From Taenia hydatigena (taxonomy: Eukaryota; Platyhelminthes; Cestoda; Cyclophyllidea; Taeniidae): a DNA stretch of 64,000 nucleotides. Both the position numbers and the translations under genes were made by a program. The DNA lies in contig JADWOT020001445.1 in the NCBI GenBank assembly GCA_036345935.2, positions 62,001-126,000 of the forward strand. Reading direction: 5' to 3'. Below are positions 34,529 through 45,700 of this stretch, in pieces (position 1 is the first letter of the stretch; each line of letters opens with the position of its first letter). The notes under the pieces are model-generated. The model was not told the DNA's origin. It did no database searches and worked only from the letters and a program-made list of their open reading frames with translations.

Positions 34529-36498
34529 TTGCCGCTAGCTGGTGTGCGTGTGTGTGAAAGTAAAGAAGGAGGAATTAGGAGCGGTAAAAGAGGAAAGGAA
34601 TAGGAGAAGATGTTTGCAGTGAATAAATGAATAAATGGAAGATAGAAAGAGCAAAAAGTGAGGGAAGGAGTAGTGGAGCGATGAGAAGCTTTGAGAAATC
34701 GGCAAGCTCTAATTAGAAGAAACGCAAAAGCAAACGTGGAACAAAACACACAAGCCAGTTATTCGTTCGTAACTTTAACCGTCCTTTGTGTTGTAGTTAA
34801 TCGAAATATAAAGTTAAGAAAAGTCATAATTAAAAGCTAAGTGTTAAAAACTTACGGCAAATCGAAATGAGAAATGGACTTTTATAAGTTTAAACGTCAG
34901 TCATGTTATGTAACGGATCTAGAGCGTTCCTCCTCTTCTCTCTTACTGCCCATGATATTAAAAAGTCTATAACACGCTTCGACATCTTTATAATAAACAA
35001 GAGAGTAAGTACGGGAAAATCTTGCAGGCGAGTTCAAAACAGGGATAAATCGCGCCCTTAGGAGCCAACACACTGCTCCGCATCCAGGTTCAAATTGTCG
35101 TCCTGTCCTGACCTACAAAGCACGCTCCATATAACTTAAAACCTAAAAATAAATAGCAAGAAAACTTTTGCCTTTTTGAAAAAAACGTGATTTTGTCTTT
35201 CTATTATTTACAAATAGTTTCATTTGTTTTTATATCCTTGCGATTCGCTGCTGAGTGTCTCATCGCTGCATGCTTTGTAATTTGTTTTGTTTATATGTTT
35301 GCTCTTCAAATATAACACCGAAGACAAATCTTAGCACCAGCAGCAGCCTTAAACTTAAGGATAAAACATGCAAATCAAAAGCTTGTTTGTTATATCAAGT
35401 AAGCACTGAGGTGATTGGGTAGTTTTGTATATTGAGTGCGTAAGTGGTGTGCATTTTAGGGATCCTCGTTTCCTATCAGTCGGGTGGGTATTCAACGCCC
35501 TTTGCTAGTCACGAGTTTAGTATTTGTGGTTTTAGGTCATTTTAATATCGATTTGCTTCCTTTCTACTTTTACTTGCCAGAGTAAACACAAAAGCTTCAT
35601 AATGTGACCATTAGGACGCTTTGTTTTCCAACTACAACTGCATTTTTGCACTCTACGGTACTTCAGACAATAAATTATTCTTGTTTTGATAATTATAGGA
35701 GTGGTTAGCTCCTTTACTGAAGGTTGACTTCTAATAATGATGCGTAACTTAGTTAAGGAGAGTTATAACCAACCCAGCTGCTTGACATTTATTCAAGATT
35801 TTCTTGCGACTAAGAACCCATTGTGTGCATTGATATATACACCTGTTTATCTGCCTCCTTTAACTGCTTAAATATAAAAAGCGTTAAAGAAGCAGCTTCA
35901 TTTGCTGTCAAGACTCGTTGTTTTCCATTTGTACTACCTGCTCGAGTTGGTGTTTTGACTGCGCAATATTTCTAGCGAATAATCGAGATTGTTTTGGTTG
36001 TTTCCAAATGGTTCGCTACATTAATAGGTATGAGTTTTGGGTAATGAGGCCTAATTTGATGAATAGACCTTTAACTTTGTTAAGAGCTTTCTACTCATTC
36101 ATTATTTTCTCTCTGATAGATACTCATTTATTTATGGGTATCTGCTTATCAGTTCCCTTCCTACGCACTTCTATGCTGCTGTAGAGTACTTTGATCTGTT
36201 CTGGTCGTTCTTCGAACGAGCATGGATTGGTTTCCACCGTGTTAGCTGAAATTCCAGTTCTTGATGATGTAGTGTAGGAAGTCCGACCTCACTGATCTCC
36301 TGAACGTGGGTTCAGCTTCGACATGAGTTTATGTTTGGTTGTTTACTTGTATTCGTTTTTCTTACCCAGGAAAATAGGGCGGTATCTCGGCGACTCAGAA
36401 GTGTCTGCGTGGAAGGCTGTAGTAGTAATAATAGCAGTAGTTGTGGACTTTCATTGATTACAAATACCAACAATTACCACTGCTGGCTGCTTGTGGTG

Positions 36499-36729
36499 CT
36501 AACTTGTCTGGTCAGAAAGAAGTGTGTAACTGAGACCTATTAGTTTGAGAGGAGTTTGCCTTTCTTTGCAGATGAATGTCAGCGTTGAAGCGGCAGTCGG
36601 CGCAGCAGGAAAAAGAGGAGGAGGAGGAGGTTGGGAGGGAGAGTGAGGAGGAGTAGGTGCTGCGTCGTTGTTGCTTCCTGCTATTGCTACTACCGCTGCT
36701 GCGAGATGTTGCGGCGTTTGTGACCTGGT
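36499..36729 (-). CDS. Pro-rich open frame kept in both arms (right copy)
   Basis: Mirror of 27,179-27,409 with the same ending LLSDQTS. Two amino-acid changes (Thr/Ala and Ser/Arg) lie inside the shared stretch. Functional status is unknown. Confidence 0.25.
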   Translation of the reverse strand, partial: TRSQTPQHLAAAVVAIAGSNNDAAPTPPHSPSQPPPPPLFPAAPTAASTLTFICKERQTPLKLIGLSYTLLSDQTS

Positions 36730-37394
36730 GGGCATGAGGTGTAGTAGAGGGGACCATCCTTTAACTTCCATTGCATCCTGGGCCTCAACTCCCATTCGTC
36801 ACACTTTATCGACAACACGATGTTCATTCAACGATGTGGTTAAACACATCCGTAAGCGCCTCCTTTTATGCATAGTAGTCTACAGCCCTCATTTGACTTC
36901 CACTACTGGCATTTTATCGTCTGCCTTTCCAGTCTCACCTGTGGCATTCGGTCGGTCGGTGGTCTGACCAACCAATACTGGTCAGCGCAATCTGCAGCAC
37001 TGGCGTCGTTGAAGCTGTGAGAAACCACGTTCCTGTGTTCACGATGACGTGGACGATGGCACGACGACAGCTGCATTCTGAATCAGGTCTTTAACTTATC
37101 AAGCATACCGAGTGAGAAAAGGAAAGCCGAAGATGAATGCATTTGTTGAGTCGACGTACTCCTCTCCGACTACGTTAGTGTTAATGAATCTTCTAATTCT
37201 CTTCCTTCTGCTCCTCCTCCATGTGTGCTATGATGTGATGGCTACTGAGCCAAAGCAGAGAAGCACATGGGAAGGCGATGTCTGCTACCAGGAAACAACC
37301 TATAAGGAGGACTGTTGTGCAAAGACGACACCAGCAGACGCCACTGCTAGACACTACGTGACACGTGCCACAGATCGATCCACGCACATGTCAA

Positions 37395-40235
37395 ATGCGA
37401 AGACGTGAATCACACACTCAACTGTCAGAAATGCATACGTACGCGTTGCGAAACATTCTACAACTCATCTTGCTTCTCCGTGTTTTCCTTGTTCCCACTA
37501 CTCGGTTCATTGCCAGCGTCTTCACCTCCTTTTGGTTCGTTCTCCTCGCCTTCAGTTTCATTCTCATCCTCCTCTACTTTCGCCTCCGACGTCATCCCGC
37601 TCTCCTTCCTCTCGTCATTTCCAAAAGTTGCAAAGACGTCAAGGGACCGAAGCAGGTAGAAATCGCAGAAATTAGGGGTAAGTCGTACTATCCTCCTTTT
37701 CTCCGCCTCCTCCTCCTCCTCCCAAGTCTACTTCTGCTCCTCCTCTTCCTTCCTCCAATCCATCTTGCCCCTTTTCTTCCCTACTAGGTTTGCATGCGTT
37801 AATTCAACATTGTGCTCGCTAGTATGCCAGTGCATTTCAAATATCAAGAGAGAAAGCGAGGGTTAAATGCTTAAAGCGTGCCTTTAGGTAGAAATACGTA
37901 GTTGATTTTTTTTTATTCAGCTGCATGGTTATAGGAGTGGGTGGATGAAGGTATTGTGGGGTAGTGAGAAGCGAGAACGAAGGAAATGAAGATGAGATGT
38001 CTACAGCACTACGCATAGACATACAGTAATAACATTTCGCCAGCCCTCTTCCCTAATATCCTTGCCCCTCTGCTCTCAGCTCCTCGTCTCCTCTCTTCTC
38101 CTCATTAACCCATTCCTCCGTCTACTTCAGTTGAACAAGCGAGTTACTTCGCCACCATCGGAGAGTTACAATCGCCACCCCTGTCTTCTCTGGTGCGAAG
38201 CAAGTACTCACGTAGACACATAATTAGGGAAATCCATCAAGAAGCTACCTTTGTCAGCTCCATAGCAGCCTTTAGGGGTAAGTCGCCATTTTCCTTCATG
38301 CAGGTATGCCTTGTACCGCTTTGCTCATCTCGTTTCTTATGTCTGTCTCGCACGCGATTGCGAATTGCCTAATCGAGAGCAGGAGTACGGGCAGAACCAG
38401 GAGCAGATGCGGTGAAACAGAAGCAGTGTAGCACGTTAGGCAAAACTGGGCTTAACTAGGTCGGACTGTACTGGACTAATTTAAATTCGAGTAGAATAGT
38501 GCAGCCACGTATGCCTGATTATGACAGTCTGGTGTGGAAGAGAGTGAGAATGGTTGGGAAGGAAGAGGATAGGTAGGTAGCCGTCTTCATGACCTACCAT
38601 TCAAATCAACCTTAACGCCTCCTCATTTGTCACGTCGAATCAGGCTAACACAGCTGCAGGCTGCATGCAATGAGGTCTTTCTCTTCTGCCTGGCAGATAT
38701 TAGGGACAAAAGTGCATACGCAGCAGCAAGGTCCGGTGACGTCTCCGAGATGGTGGAGCGGAAACCCTTTTGCCTCCTCCTCCTCTCACATGCCCCTCTT
38801 CAATCCATTTTCGGTGAGTCACTTCACCTTCTTCTTGTCTGCATTCCACTTCACTGCGTGTGCTCCTTAGCACTGCGTCTTGCATTATGGCTTAGTGCTT
38901 ACGCTTCATTTATTCAAATCCCAGAAAAGGGAGGAAAGAGTGCTGCCTACATATCATCCTCTCACAGACCTTCGTGTTTCCATTTCAGTGACGCCAGGGC
39001 GCCTCACTCGTCTGGCTACCCCCCGTTTCTGTCACGTTTTCCCCTCCCAGGCCCACAGTTTCTTCTCCTCTTCCTCCTCCTCCAACCCTATTATTTGCCG
39101 ACGCCCTTTAAGTAAGTTCCGTTCCTCTCACCATTTCCTTTATTCCTCATCATGCTATGTTAAATGGTGATGAGAGAAGTTTTGCTCCCGACTAGACGAG
39201 TCCTAGACTACACCAGAGTAGACTACACTAGGTTTAAGCAATGTCTGAATTTTGCTCTTACTTAGCTAGCATTGCCGTATACCCTTCATTCCCGTCTTCC
39301 TTTTTTTTGTTTTACATAGTTTGGTTTATTCCATACCGCCTCAGTTCTGCCACCTCTTCCTCCTCATCCCACTCCTACTCCACCAGTTATGCCCTTGAGA
39401 GCGAAGGTTAGTGCTTTTCACCTACTTCCCGCTTCGTATTGCATAGTTCGGCTCATACCCACCTTTCATGTCATTCCCCACATCCGTCTCCCACCTTGTT
39501 GAGAGTCCCTCTACCTGGTGGTCCATATTAACGGGTAAGAAGGTGCTCCTCTCTCTGCTCCTTCATCTCCACTCTTTTCGCTCCGTCTGTCCCACTGTGT
39601 GTGTATGCCGTTGTCCACTTCCTTCCTTTATCCTTCCAGATCGTTGTCGTGATCAGTGTGGCATGGAAACAGGTAAGAACATGTGTTGCTTTTATGTGTA
39701 CGCACGTGTGTTTGTGGGTATGGGCCTGTTGACACAGTTGGTCAATCTTCCTCTCCGTACGCGACTTTGCAGACGACCAGGTGGATAGTTGTATCCTGGG
39801 CCCAGTAAGCTCTCCTTTGACCGTCCATTTGTTGTCTGGTTTGTTGGCAGGTTGGTTAAATTTTAACTTCTCACTTCTTAACCCACCTGTTTCGCGTTAC
39901 TCTCCTCCTGCTTCTTCTTTCTGTGCCTCTTCTTCTCTCTCATCATCACTCTATCTTTTTCTCTTTTCCTTTTTTCTAAGATTGAAGAAGACATATCGTG
40001 GTGGAAAGAAAGCAGCGACGATAAAAATATGAGCAACGTTGTGCATGGAGGTGGTCCAAACCATCACAGATGGTTGCGGCGATTAGCCAGCCATATGCTG
40101 AGGATATCGAGCTGTCTGCACCTACACAGAGGAAAAGGACTTACTAAAAGAAGTGGTGCTGTGAGGCGGCCCCCGAACCCGGTGATCTGCGGTTGTGGGA
40201 GTCGCAATTGCGCAGTTCTTAACATTAGACACTGA
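37395..40235 (+). CDS. Unknown multi-exon membrane-protein gene (right-arm copy)
   Basis: Proposed exons: 37,259-37,677; 38,131-38,277; 38,697-38,813; 38,989-39,111; 39,320-39,406; 39,447-39,534; 39,640-39,672; 39,773-39,804; 39,981-40,235 (stop 40,233). Donors are GTAAGT, GTAAGT, GTGAGT, GTAAGT, GTTAGT, GTAAGA, GTAAGA and GTAAGC. Lengths 147, 117, 123, 87 and 33 are multiples of three, all phase 1. A TGA at 37,359 interrupts the first exon, so translation could only start at ATG 37,395. The 88-bp exon breaks the frame, but skipping it leaves a continuous 358-residue reading. The product would have a hydrophobic N-terminal region (FWFVLLAFSFILILLYF), then a basic cytosolic-looking stretch (SLVRSKYSRRHIIREIHQE, SAYAAARSGDVSEMVERKP), a Ser run and a terminal exon with EEDISWWKESSDD. 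Changes between the arms are not biased to silent sites. I recognise no family. It may be a young pseudogene pair. Confidence 0.5.
38627..39115 (+). other. Unspliced 162-codon frame across two exons, open in both arms
   Basis: The frame of the 38,697-38,813 exon stays open through the following GTGAGT...CCCAG intron to 39,115, and does so again at 24,113-24,601 on the minus strand. An alternative acceptor (AATCCCAG, then EKGGKSAAYISS) exists inside it but would leave the next exon out of phase. Retained-intron coding is possible, although C/T-rich sequence is naturally poor in stops. Confidence 0.35.
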
Positions 40236-41825
40236 GCATTTTAAGGACTTCTGCCCTACCCACCCCCAATTTCTCCATGTACTTACACCAAGCCTTCCCA
40301 TCTCCTATCCTCTCTCTTCCCTAATAGAAGTGTTTTTCATCCAACTGCGTCTTCTTGGGCACTGCATTATGCACGTTCCATCAGTAAATGCCATCCACTT
40401 CAATGGACACACTTAACCTCTCGTGTCACAGTCCTTCACTGTGGTTAGAGTAGTAGACTTGCAGAGCGAGCATGCCTTGGCTTTCTGCAAGAAGGTGGTG
40501 GGCGCTGAACCATTGCTTCTCAGTGGCTGTGTGGTTGTGAGCGGCGAATGCCGTCGTGATTGATTGGACGACTTTTCGCTCAATATGATTTGAACACTTG
40601 GATGGGTGGGCTTGTCCGATATGCTCAGTAGTCCAAATAGTGGGGGAAGCAGATTGTCAGCGAGAGAGAACAGGGCAAGTGGGGTGTCGATCGGGCAGGT
40701 ATTTCCACTTAGGCCTCTCCTCTACCCCAAGACTAGACGCATACCCAGGCTGATAGTGCTCCATCTTCTGTGTGTGTCAATATGGAATGCGCTGACAGAC
40801 TCGCGGCTTTCATTGACTTCAGAGATGGCTTGGATGCGCTTTAATGTCCTCAGCGAAATCACGAATGTGCGGCGCCATGGAGATGGAGCCTGCTTTGACA
40901 CCCAGTGCCATTCTAGCACTATAGAGGGACCACATGCTGCCCGTGCGATCCTCATTCAATATTCATTGAATTTAGAATTTCGAGGTCAAATGCCTACAAC
41001 GGGGATGGGTGAAGCAATGGAGGAGCTAATGGGGCTCGTATTTTAACACCAAATGATCGGATTCTTGGTAGAGGAGCGGAAGAAGGAGCTTTGCTTCCTA
41101 GGTCCGGTATGTGCGGCGTTGCCTGGGATCTACGCGTTAATCCGATTTTGAATAGTTTGTTTCGAAACGCGATTCAACGGTCCGACGCTTAAGTCTTTAC
41201 GAAGTTCGATCTACAGGCTTGCATTTGGATAACAACTGTGACTAACAAAGGAGCCACTTACAAGGATTTTTGACTCATTCACCACCGTTTGCACATGGAG
41301 GCAATAAATTTGAGCGAACATTCGATTCAATCTCTACACAACTATGTTAATGCAAGAGCGACCCGTCCCTGGACATTGTCTACTGACCTAATGTTAGTAT
41401 CACAGAAGATGCTCTAAGTTCCTATCGCCTCTTCACTTCGGGTGTGAGATTCGCTTAGCACAATCATTGTTTGATGATTTAATCATTTTGCTGTGTCTTT
41501 TCTACGAAAGGCGTAAAAATTGAGGTGAAGGAGTCCAGCTACCACAACTAATTATCCTAAATGGAGTCTGCAACAAGCCGTTCATGCGATGAGCTTTTTG
41601 AAATGAATAGAAAACACAGCAGAGGAACTACTATTCTTTCGCCTAAGAACTTGCACTGCCTGAATTCTGCAGAGTCCACTCGACTGTAGATCGCGTAACA
41701 CTCAGAAGCTTCATCGCATGCACATTGACCAAGATTGCATGGTAATGACAAGCGCATTTGAGGCACTTAACACTTGTTCGAATTAATTATTTTGTAACAC
41801 TTCGCTATTTGCCTAAATTCCATCT
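39282..41825 (+). other. ~2.54 kb segment absent from the left arm
   Basis: Left- and right-arm homology stops at CATTGCCGTAT (39,272-39,280 here, 23,941 there) and resumes at 41,826 / 23,937. The segment holds the last five exons of the spliced gene, so a deletion in the left arm is the simplest explanation. Beyond 40,236 there is a 146-codon plus frame (40,606-41,046) without recognisable content and nothing else. Confidence 0.75.
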
Positions 41826-42079
41826 CTTGTTGCGGGCAGTGGATGGCCGTTTTGCCATCGCTGGGCAAACTGTCCTCTTGGCCATGTTAGCACCCCGAAT
41901 TTTTTTCTGTTTACCAAATAAATGTATCCCTCTTCATGTGTTATATCTTCTTTCGGCTCCAAAGAAGCCTCGGGAGGCTGTGACTTTGTTAACTAATTGC
42001 ATGATCCAAAACTTGCTAAAACGATGCAAGGTTATAATAAACATTTAAAGTTCTAGCTTGGTAGCTTATCTTGTATTTA

Positions 42080-42900
42080 GTGCTTAAATTTTAAACAGGA
42101 ACTTTGCTTTTGAAGGAGTAAATAAGATATGATTTTATTTATCTTATTATTCATCGTGGAAATGTCCAAGTCGTGTGCATCCATTCCCACTGAGAGCATA
42201 TCCGGACTAGACCGCAAACGTATTTGAGTAGAGGAGAATATATAGCAGATCACGATAAGTGCATTTAAAAACATCAAATCTATTCGTGCATAAAATTTGA
42301 AGCGAGACATTTGCAGTGCTTTATTTCTGATTAGGCAAGTTGTCTGGCATTAAACTTTTCCACATAGGTAATGCAAATCAGCATTCGCAAAGACGTTAGC
42401 TTCTAAGCAGTAGACTATTTCAAAAAAAAAGCAATGCCTTTTGTTGCTGTAAGGCTAGACGATTTTCAATACTAGGGGCTGTTGTTACTTAAAATGTGCA
42501 ATCATTCCGTTGCGTCACATATGTGTGACACGGTTCAAACATTAGGCAAGGACGACCATTTGTGCCGGCTTCAACCTCGGACGCATCAAATGAGATCAAC
42601 ATAAGCAAACAAGGACGTGTCGAGTTTATTAGAATAGTGGCAGTAGTCTGAACCCAACTTGCGGTTTGGCAGCCGTGGACTGGTCACTGAAAGGCACACC
42701 TCGGCATTCGAATGCGAGATCACCTAACTCGCTACTGGCTGTACTTTGGCGTCAGTGGCACAACTGGAAGTCAAGTCCAGTGAGCACTTAGCTATTCTGT
42801 GCCTTAGAGAAATCGGTTATGATCTTTGAAGTGGCTCTACAGAGAGGGTGGGTGAAGCGAACAGGGCTTGATGGAAGGTCGCACTGACGTCTATTTTTCG
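42080..42900 (-). repeat. Composite interspersed repeat, right inner copy
   Basis: Mirror of 22.85-23.70 kb with the AAGTTGGGTTC / CACGGCTGCC region, the GAGGCACAG-type box and the palindrome at 42,514. Confidence 0.7.
42514..42529. promoter_or_regulatory. 16-bp palindrome
   Basis: GTCACATATGTGTGAC, the exact reverse complement of the left-arm site 23,224-23,239. Confidence 0.55.
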
Positions 42901-42949
42901 CACCAACACACCTTTGCTTGATTAAAATCAGGTTAATTTAGAACAAGGA

Positions 42950-43880
42950 ATGATAAAATTCTACACACTTGATTGGCGGTGAACAGCTGTTGACAAAGTA
43001 GTGTGTTGTTAAAATCGTGGTAGAAGTAGGAGAGCTGCCTGAGGAGGCGACTGTGATCCACATCAAAGTTACCATCTCCATTCACCTCAGATGATACCCG
43101 CGTGGTAGTTCAAGCCTTACAAGGTCGATTACTAGAATTCGACATTACTGACTAAATCGATTTAGCATATGCTTGAATGGTTGAGCCCTCACTGTGCCTA
43201 AGCAGATACCCATAACACTACACAGAGGAGTAGACGAAACGAGTCTCAGCGGGTGCCTTGGTGGTTGACAGCTGACCAAGGAAAAAAGTCAACTTGATGA
43301 CGTACATTAGCAAAGATCTCTGACCTTTCAAAAAGCCGTCATCCCTAAATAAAATCTGTTTGAATTTCAGGTTATAGAGGTATTCTAATCGTGTTTGAAA
43401 CCTTGTAAGCTCCCTATAATTTTCAAACCATTTAATTACTTGCGCTTCTGTTCGCGGTGGGGCAGATCCATATTTGCAAACGCATCAGCCTCTAAGTATC
43501 AAGTAATTTGTTTTAATAAATGAGCAATGACTTTCCTTTTTTGCCAAAATTTTAATCGCTTTTTAAGGTTAGCGGTTGTTTTTACTTACAATGGACAATT
43601 ACTCCGTTGCGTCACATTTGTGCGACATTGGCCATTTATCAAGCAAGAACAAACAGTCACGCAGACGCATGACAACAGCGTCATATGTTTCTCTGCAGCT
43701 TGTGGCTACGTCCTATTGGAACGGCTGCGAGACGGGATCAGTGGACACAGCTCCCTGTGCCCTAAAGGCTTTCGTCATGGACTTTACAGGGTCCTTTCAA
43801 AGAGGGTGTGTGGAATAAATGTGGCTAAGCGGAAGGTCGCACTGCTATCCATTATCCCCATTAGCACATCTTTGATTGGT
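42950..43880 (-). repeat. Composite interspersed repeat, right outer copy
   Basis: Mirror of 21.84-22.83 kb, containing CAGTGGACACAGCTCCCTG, GTCATGGACTTTACAG and the palindrome at 43,611. It is also similar, on the same strand, to 16.69-17.50 kb. Confidence 0.7.
43611..43626. promoter_or_regulatory. 16-bp palindrome (slightly degenerate)
   Basis: GTCACATTTGTGCGAC, the mirror of 22,172 with independent changes in the two copies. Confidence 0.45.
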
Positions 43881-43939
43881 TAACTGCCACACAGCTTATC
43901 CTTTAAGAAGTGAAGTCATAAGGACGTGAATTTCTATTA

Positions 43940-44170
43940 ACTGCAAAAACGCATTGCAGGAGAAATACAGTGGATCGCTGTAAAGTTCATGACCGGCCCT
44001 TTTGAGGCATAGAGGTGTAAATACCCACCGGCCTCGTCTTTAGGTCGTGCCATCAAGCCGAAACCCTAATCTGCAGAGGAATAAGTGATTCCGCTTTCGT
44101 ATACAAAGGTGTGCCTCACAGCGACCATTCCATTCATGCGCCATCTGCATGATGGCTACTTAGTGGATGT
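43940..44170 (+). repeat. Composite repeat, short direct copy outside the palindrome
   Basis: GCTGTAAAGTTCATGACCGG, TTGAGGCATAGAGG, CTGCAGAGGAATAAG and GTATACAAAGGTGTGCC occur in the standard order. It stops before the palindrome position. Confidence 0.6.
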
Positions 44171-44979
44171 TGCCCACCCCTTTTACAGAATAATACCCCT
44201 CAATTGTCGTTAAAATGCAGAACTGGGAGGACGCAGAGCCTTTCGCTACGATCGTGTCCTCCATCTGTGCCATTCATCGTTATAATTGAGGCAACCTAGT
44301 ATCAGAAGGCGGAGGTGCGAGTGCAGTCACTGATTCCGAGGCTGAAAGGGGCTTCTGCTCCCAAATGCGACACCTGAGTTGGTTTTTCTGGATAGAGTGG
44401 TAGCTGTACTAGGCACGCCAGTATTCGATATTTCTCAGACTTCGACTCTCTTCCTAATTAATCTTGAACGTCTACATTACGGTCTCCACTTTCCTGCTCG
44501 GAACTACATTTTGTTGTTATGTACGGCTTGCATTTCTTGTCAACGGTTTAATGTTAGCAAAATATTGTTTAGGTTTTAAGCAATAACGTTGATGGAGGAC
44601 AGTTAAGGTTGTGGTTTTATGTTAGGAAATTGAGGATTTAAATAGCTTAGACGATGCAACCACTACTACTGGGTGAGGTGACTCGACAAAAAAAGTACAC
44701 AAAGACCGTCAAGACATCATCATGTGACTAGGGTGGGGATGGTGAGCCCGCCAAGAGAGGAGGGGACGAGGGCATGCAAGTCAACAGTGCAGGAAGGGGG
44801 AAAAAGGGGCAGGGAACGGCCGAAGTGCACTGATCACTTGGGCCTACGCTTACACTGGGACGGCTTTTAATCTCTCGACAAGACTCTCGCACCCACCCAC
44901 TCACCATGCGACTTGGTGATGACAGCATTCAAAGTCAATCGATGGGGGCATCAGGGGTGGAGGTGCAAGCGGACGGCAA
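44171..44979. other. No supported gene; purine-rich patch
   Basis: 44,740-44,820 is G/A-rich on the plus strand. Nothing coding is seen. Confidence 0.5.
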
Positions 44980-45700
44980 GTCAGTTTCGCATGCGCAAGC
45001 AGAGTGGCTGAAAAGATAAGAGGAAGAGGAGGAGGAGGATGGGAAAATAAACTAGAATATTTCTCACCATCAAATGGCAGGCTCTATGACTGCTGAAGCG
45101 CTTTTAGCAGTAGTAGCAGCAGCAGCAGCGCTGGACACATGATATACCCACCACGAAGGCAATTTAGTGAAAGTAAGACGGAAAAAAGGAAGGGAGGAAA
45201 AAGAGGTGTCCACTTTAGGAAATTTAAAGTTCAAGCATTTCTGACTTGCGTGAACGAGGCACTTTCAAGACTGATGGATAGCGTATACATTCTGAGGACA
45301 CACCTTATGCACCAGCTAAGTAGAATAGGGTGAAAGGACAGAAGAAGGGTGGGTGTTACTGATTTGGTAGATGCATCAATAGACTCACAGGTAGGCAGGT
45401 CGGTCGCTGTATAGGCGGATAGCCGGATAAGCAGGTAGATACATGGTACATAGGAGGAAGAGAGAGAAAAAAGAGCTTTTGCCAACAACATGACAAAGGG
45501 TAGGCAAATGTGAGCCAAATGCTTTCTTTTAAACGCAACAACAATTGCCACTGTCATTTTCAAGCGTAAATAAATGGGTTGCTCCTGTCACAGGGGAGGG
45601 TTGGCGAAGGCACCCAAACAGCCCGTAGTGACAATCAAAGGAGTGCAGTAGCACAAACAACCTCGTTCAAGGACCACACAAGCTAGAGAACCACCTCCCA
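44980..45700 (-). repeat. Inverted copy of 56.39-57.09 kb
   Basis: The reverse complement shares CTTGAACGA, ACTCCTTTGATTGTC, GGGCTGTTTGGGT, TTTAAAAGAAAGCATTTG, CATTTGCCTACC, a C/T-rich stretch and a CTG-repeat run with GCGC-TCAGCAGTCA next to it. The 45 kb copy has a (AGC)n run at about 45,107-45,128. Confidence 0.75.

Larger units (their letters stand above)
34191..43880 (-). repeat. Right arm of the 22-kb imperfect palindrome
   Basis: Reverse-complement partner of 21.83-29.73 kb. Homology begins at the shared GGTAAAGCCT on the minus strand and ends near 43,880 in the outer composite repeat. It contains the only full-length version of the spliced gene. It carries a ~2.54 kb segment (39,282-41,825) not present in the left arm. 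34.75-36.50 kb holds no supported gene. Confidence 0.92.

Noticed and set aside
37193..37387. Frame open in both arms (25,838-26,032 and 37,193-37,387) antisense to the unknown gene
   Set aside because: It covers the first exon and intron end of the spliced gene. The joining phases favour the sense strand, and no other support was found.
40606..41046. 146-codon plus-strand frame in the right-arm-only segment
   Set aside because: No motif, no splice sites joining the upstream gene and no copy to compare.
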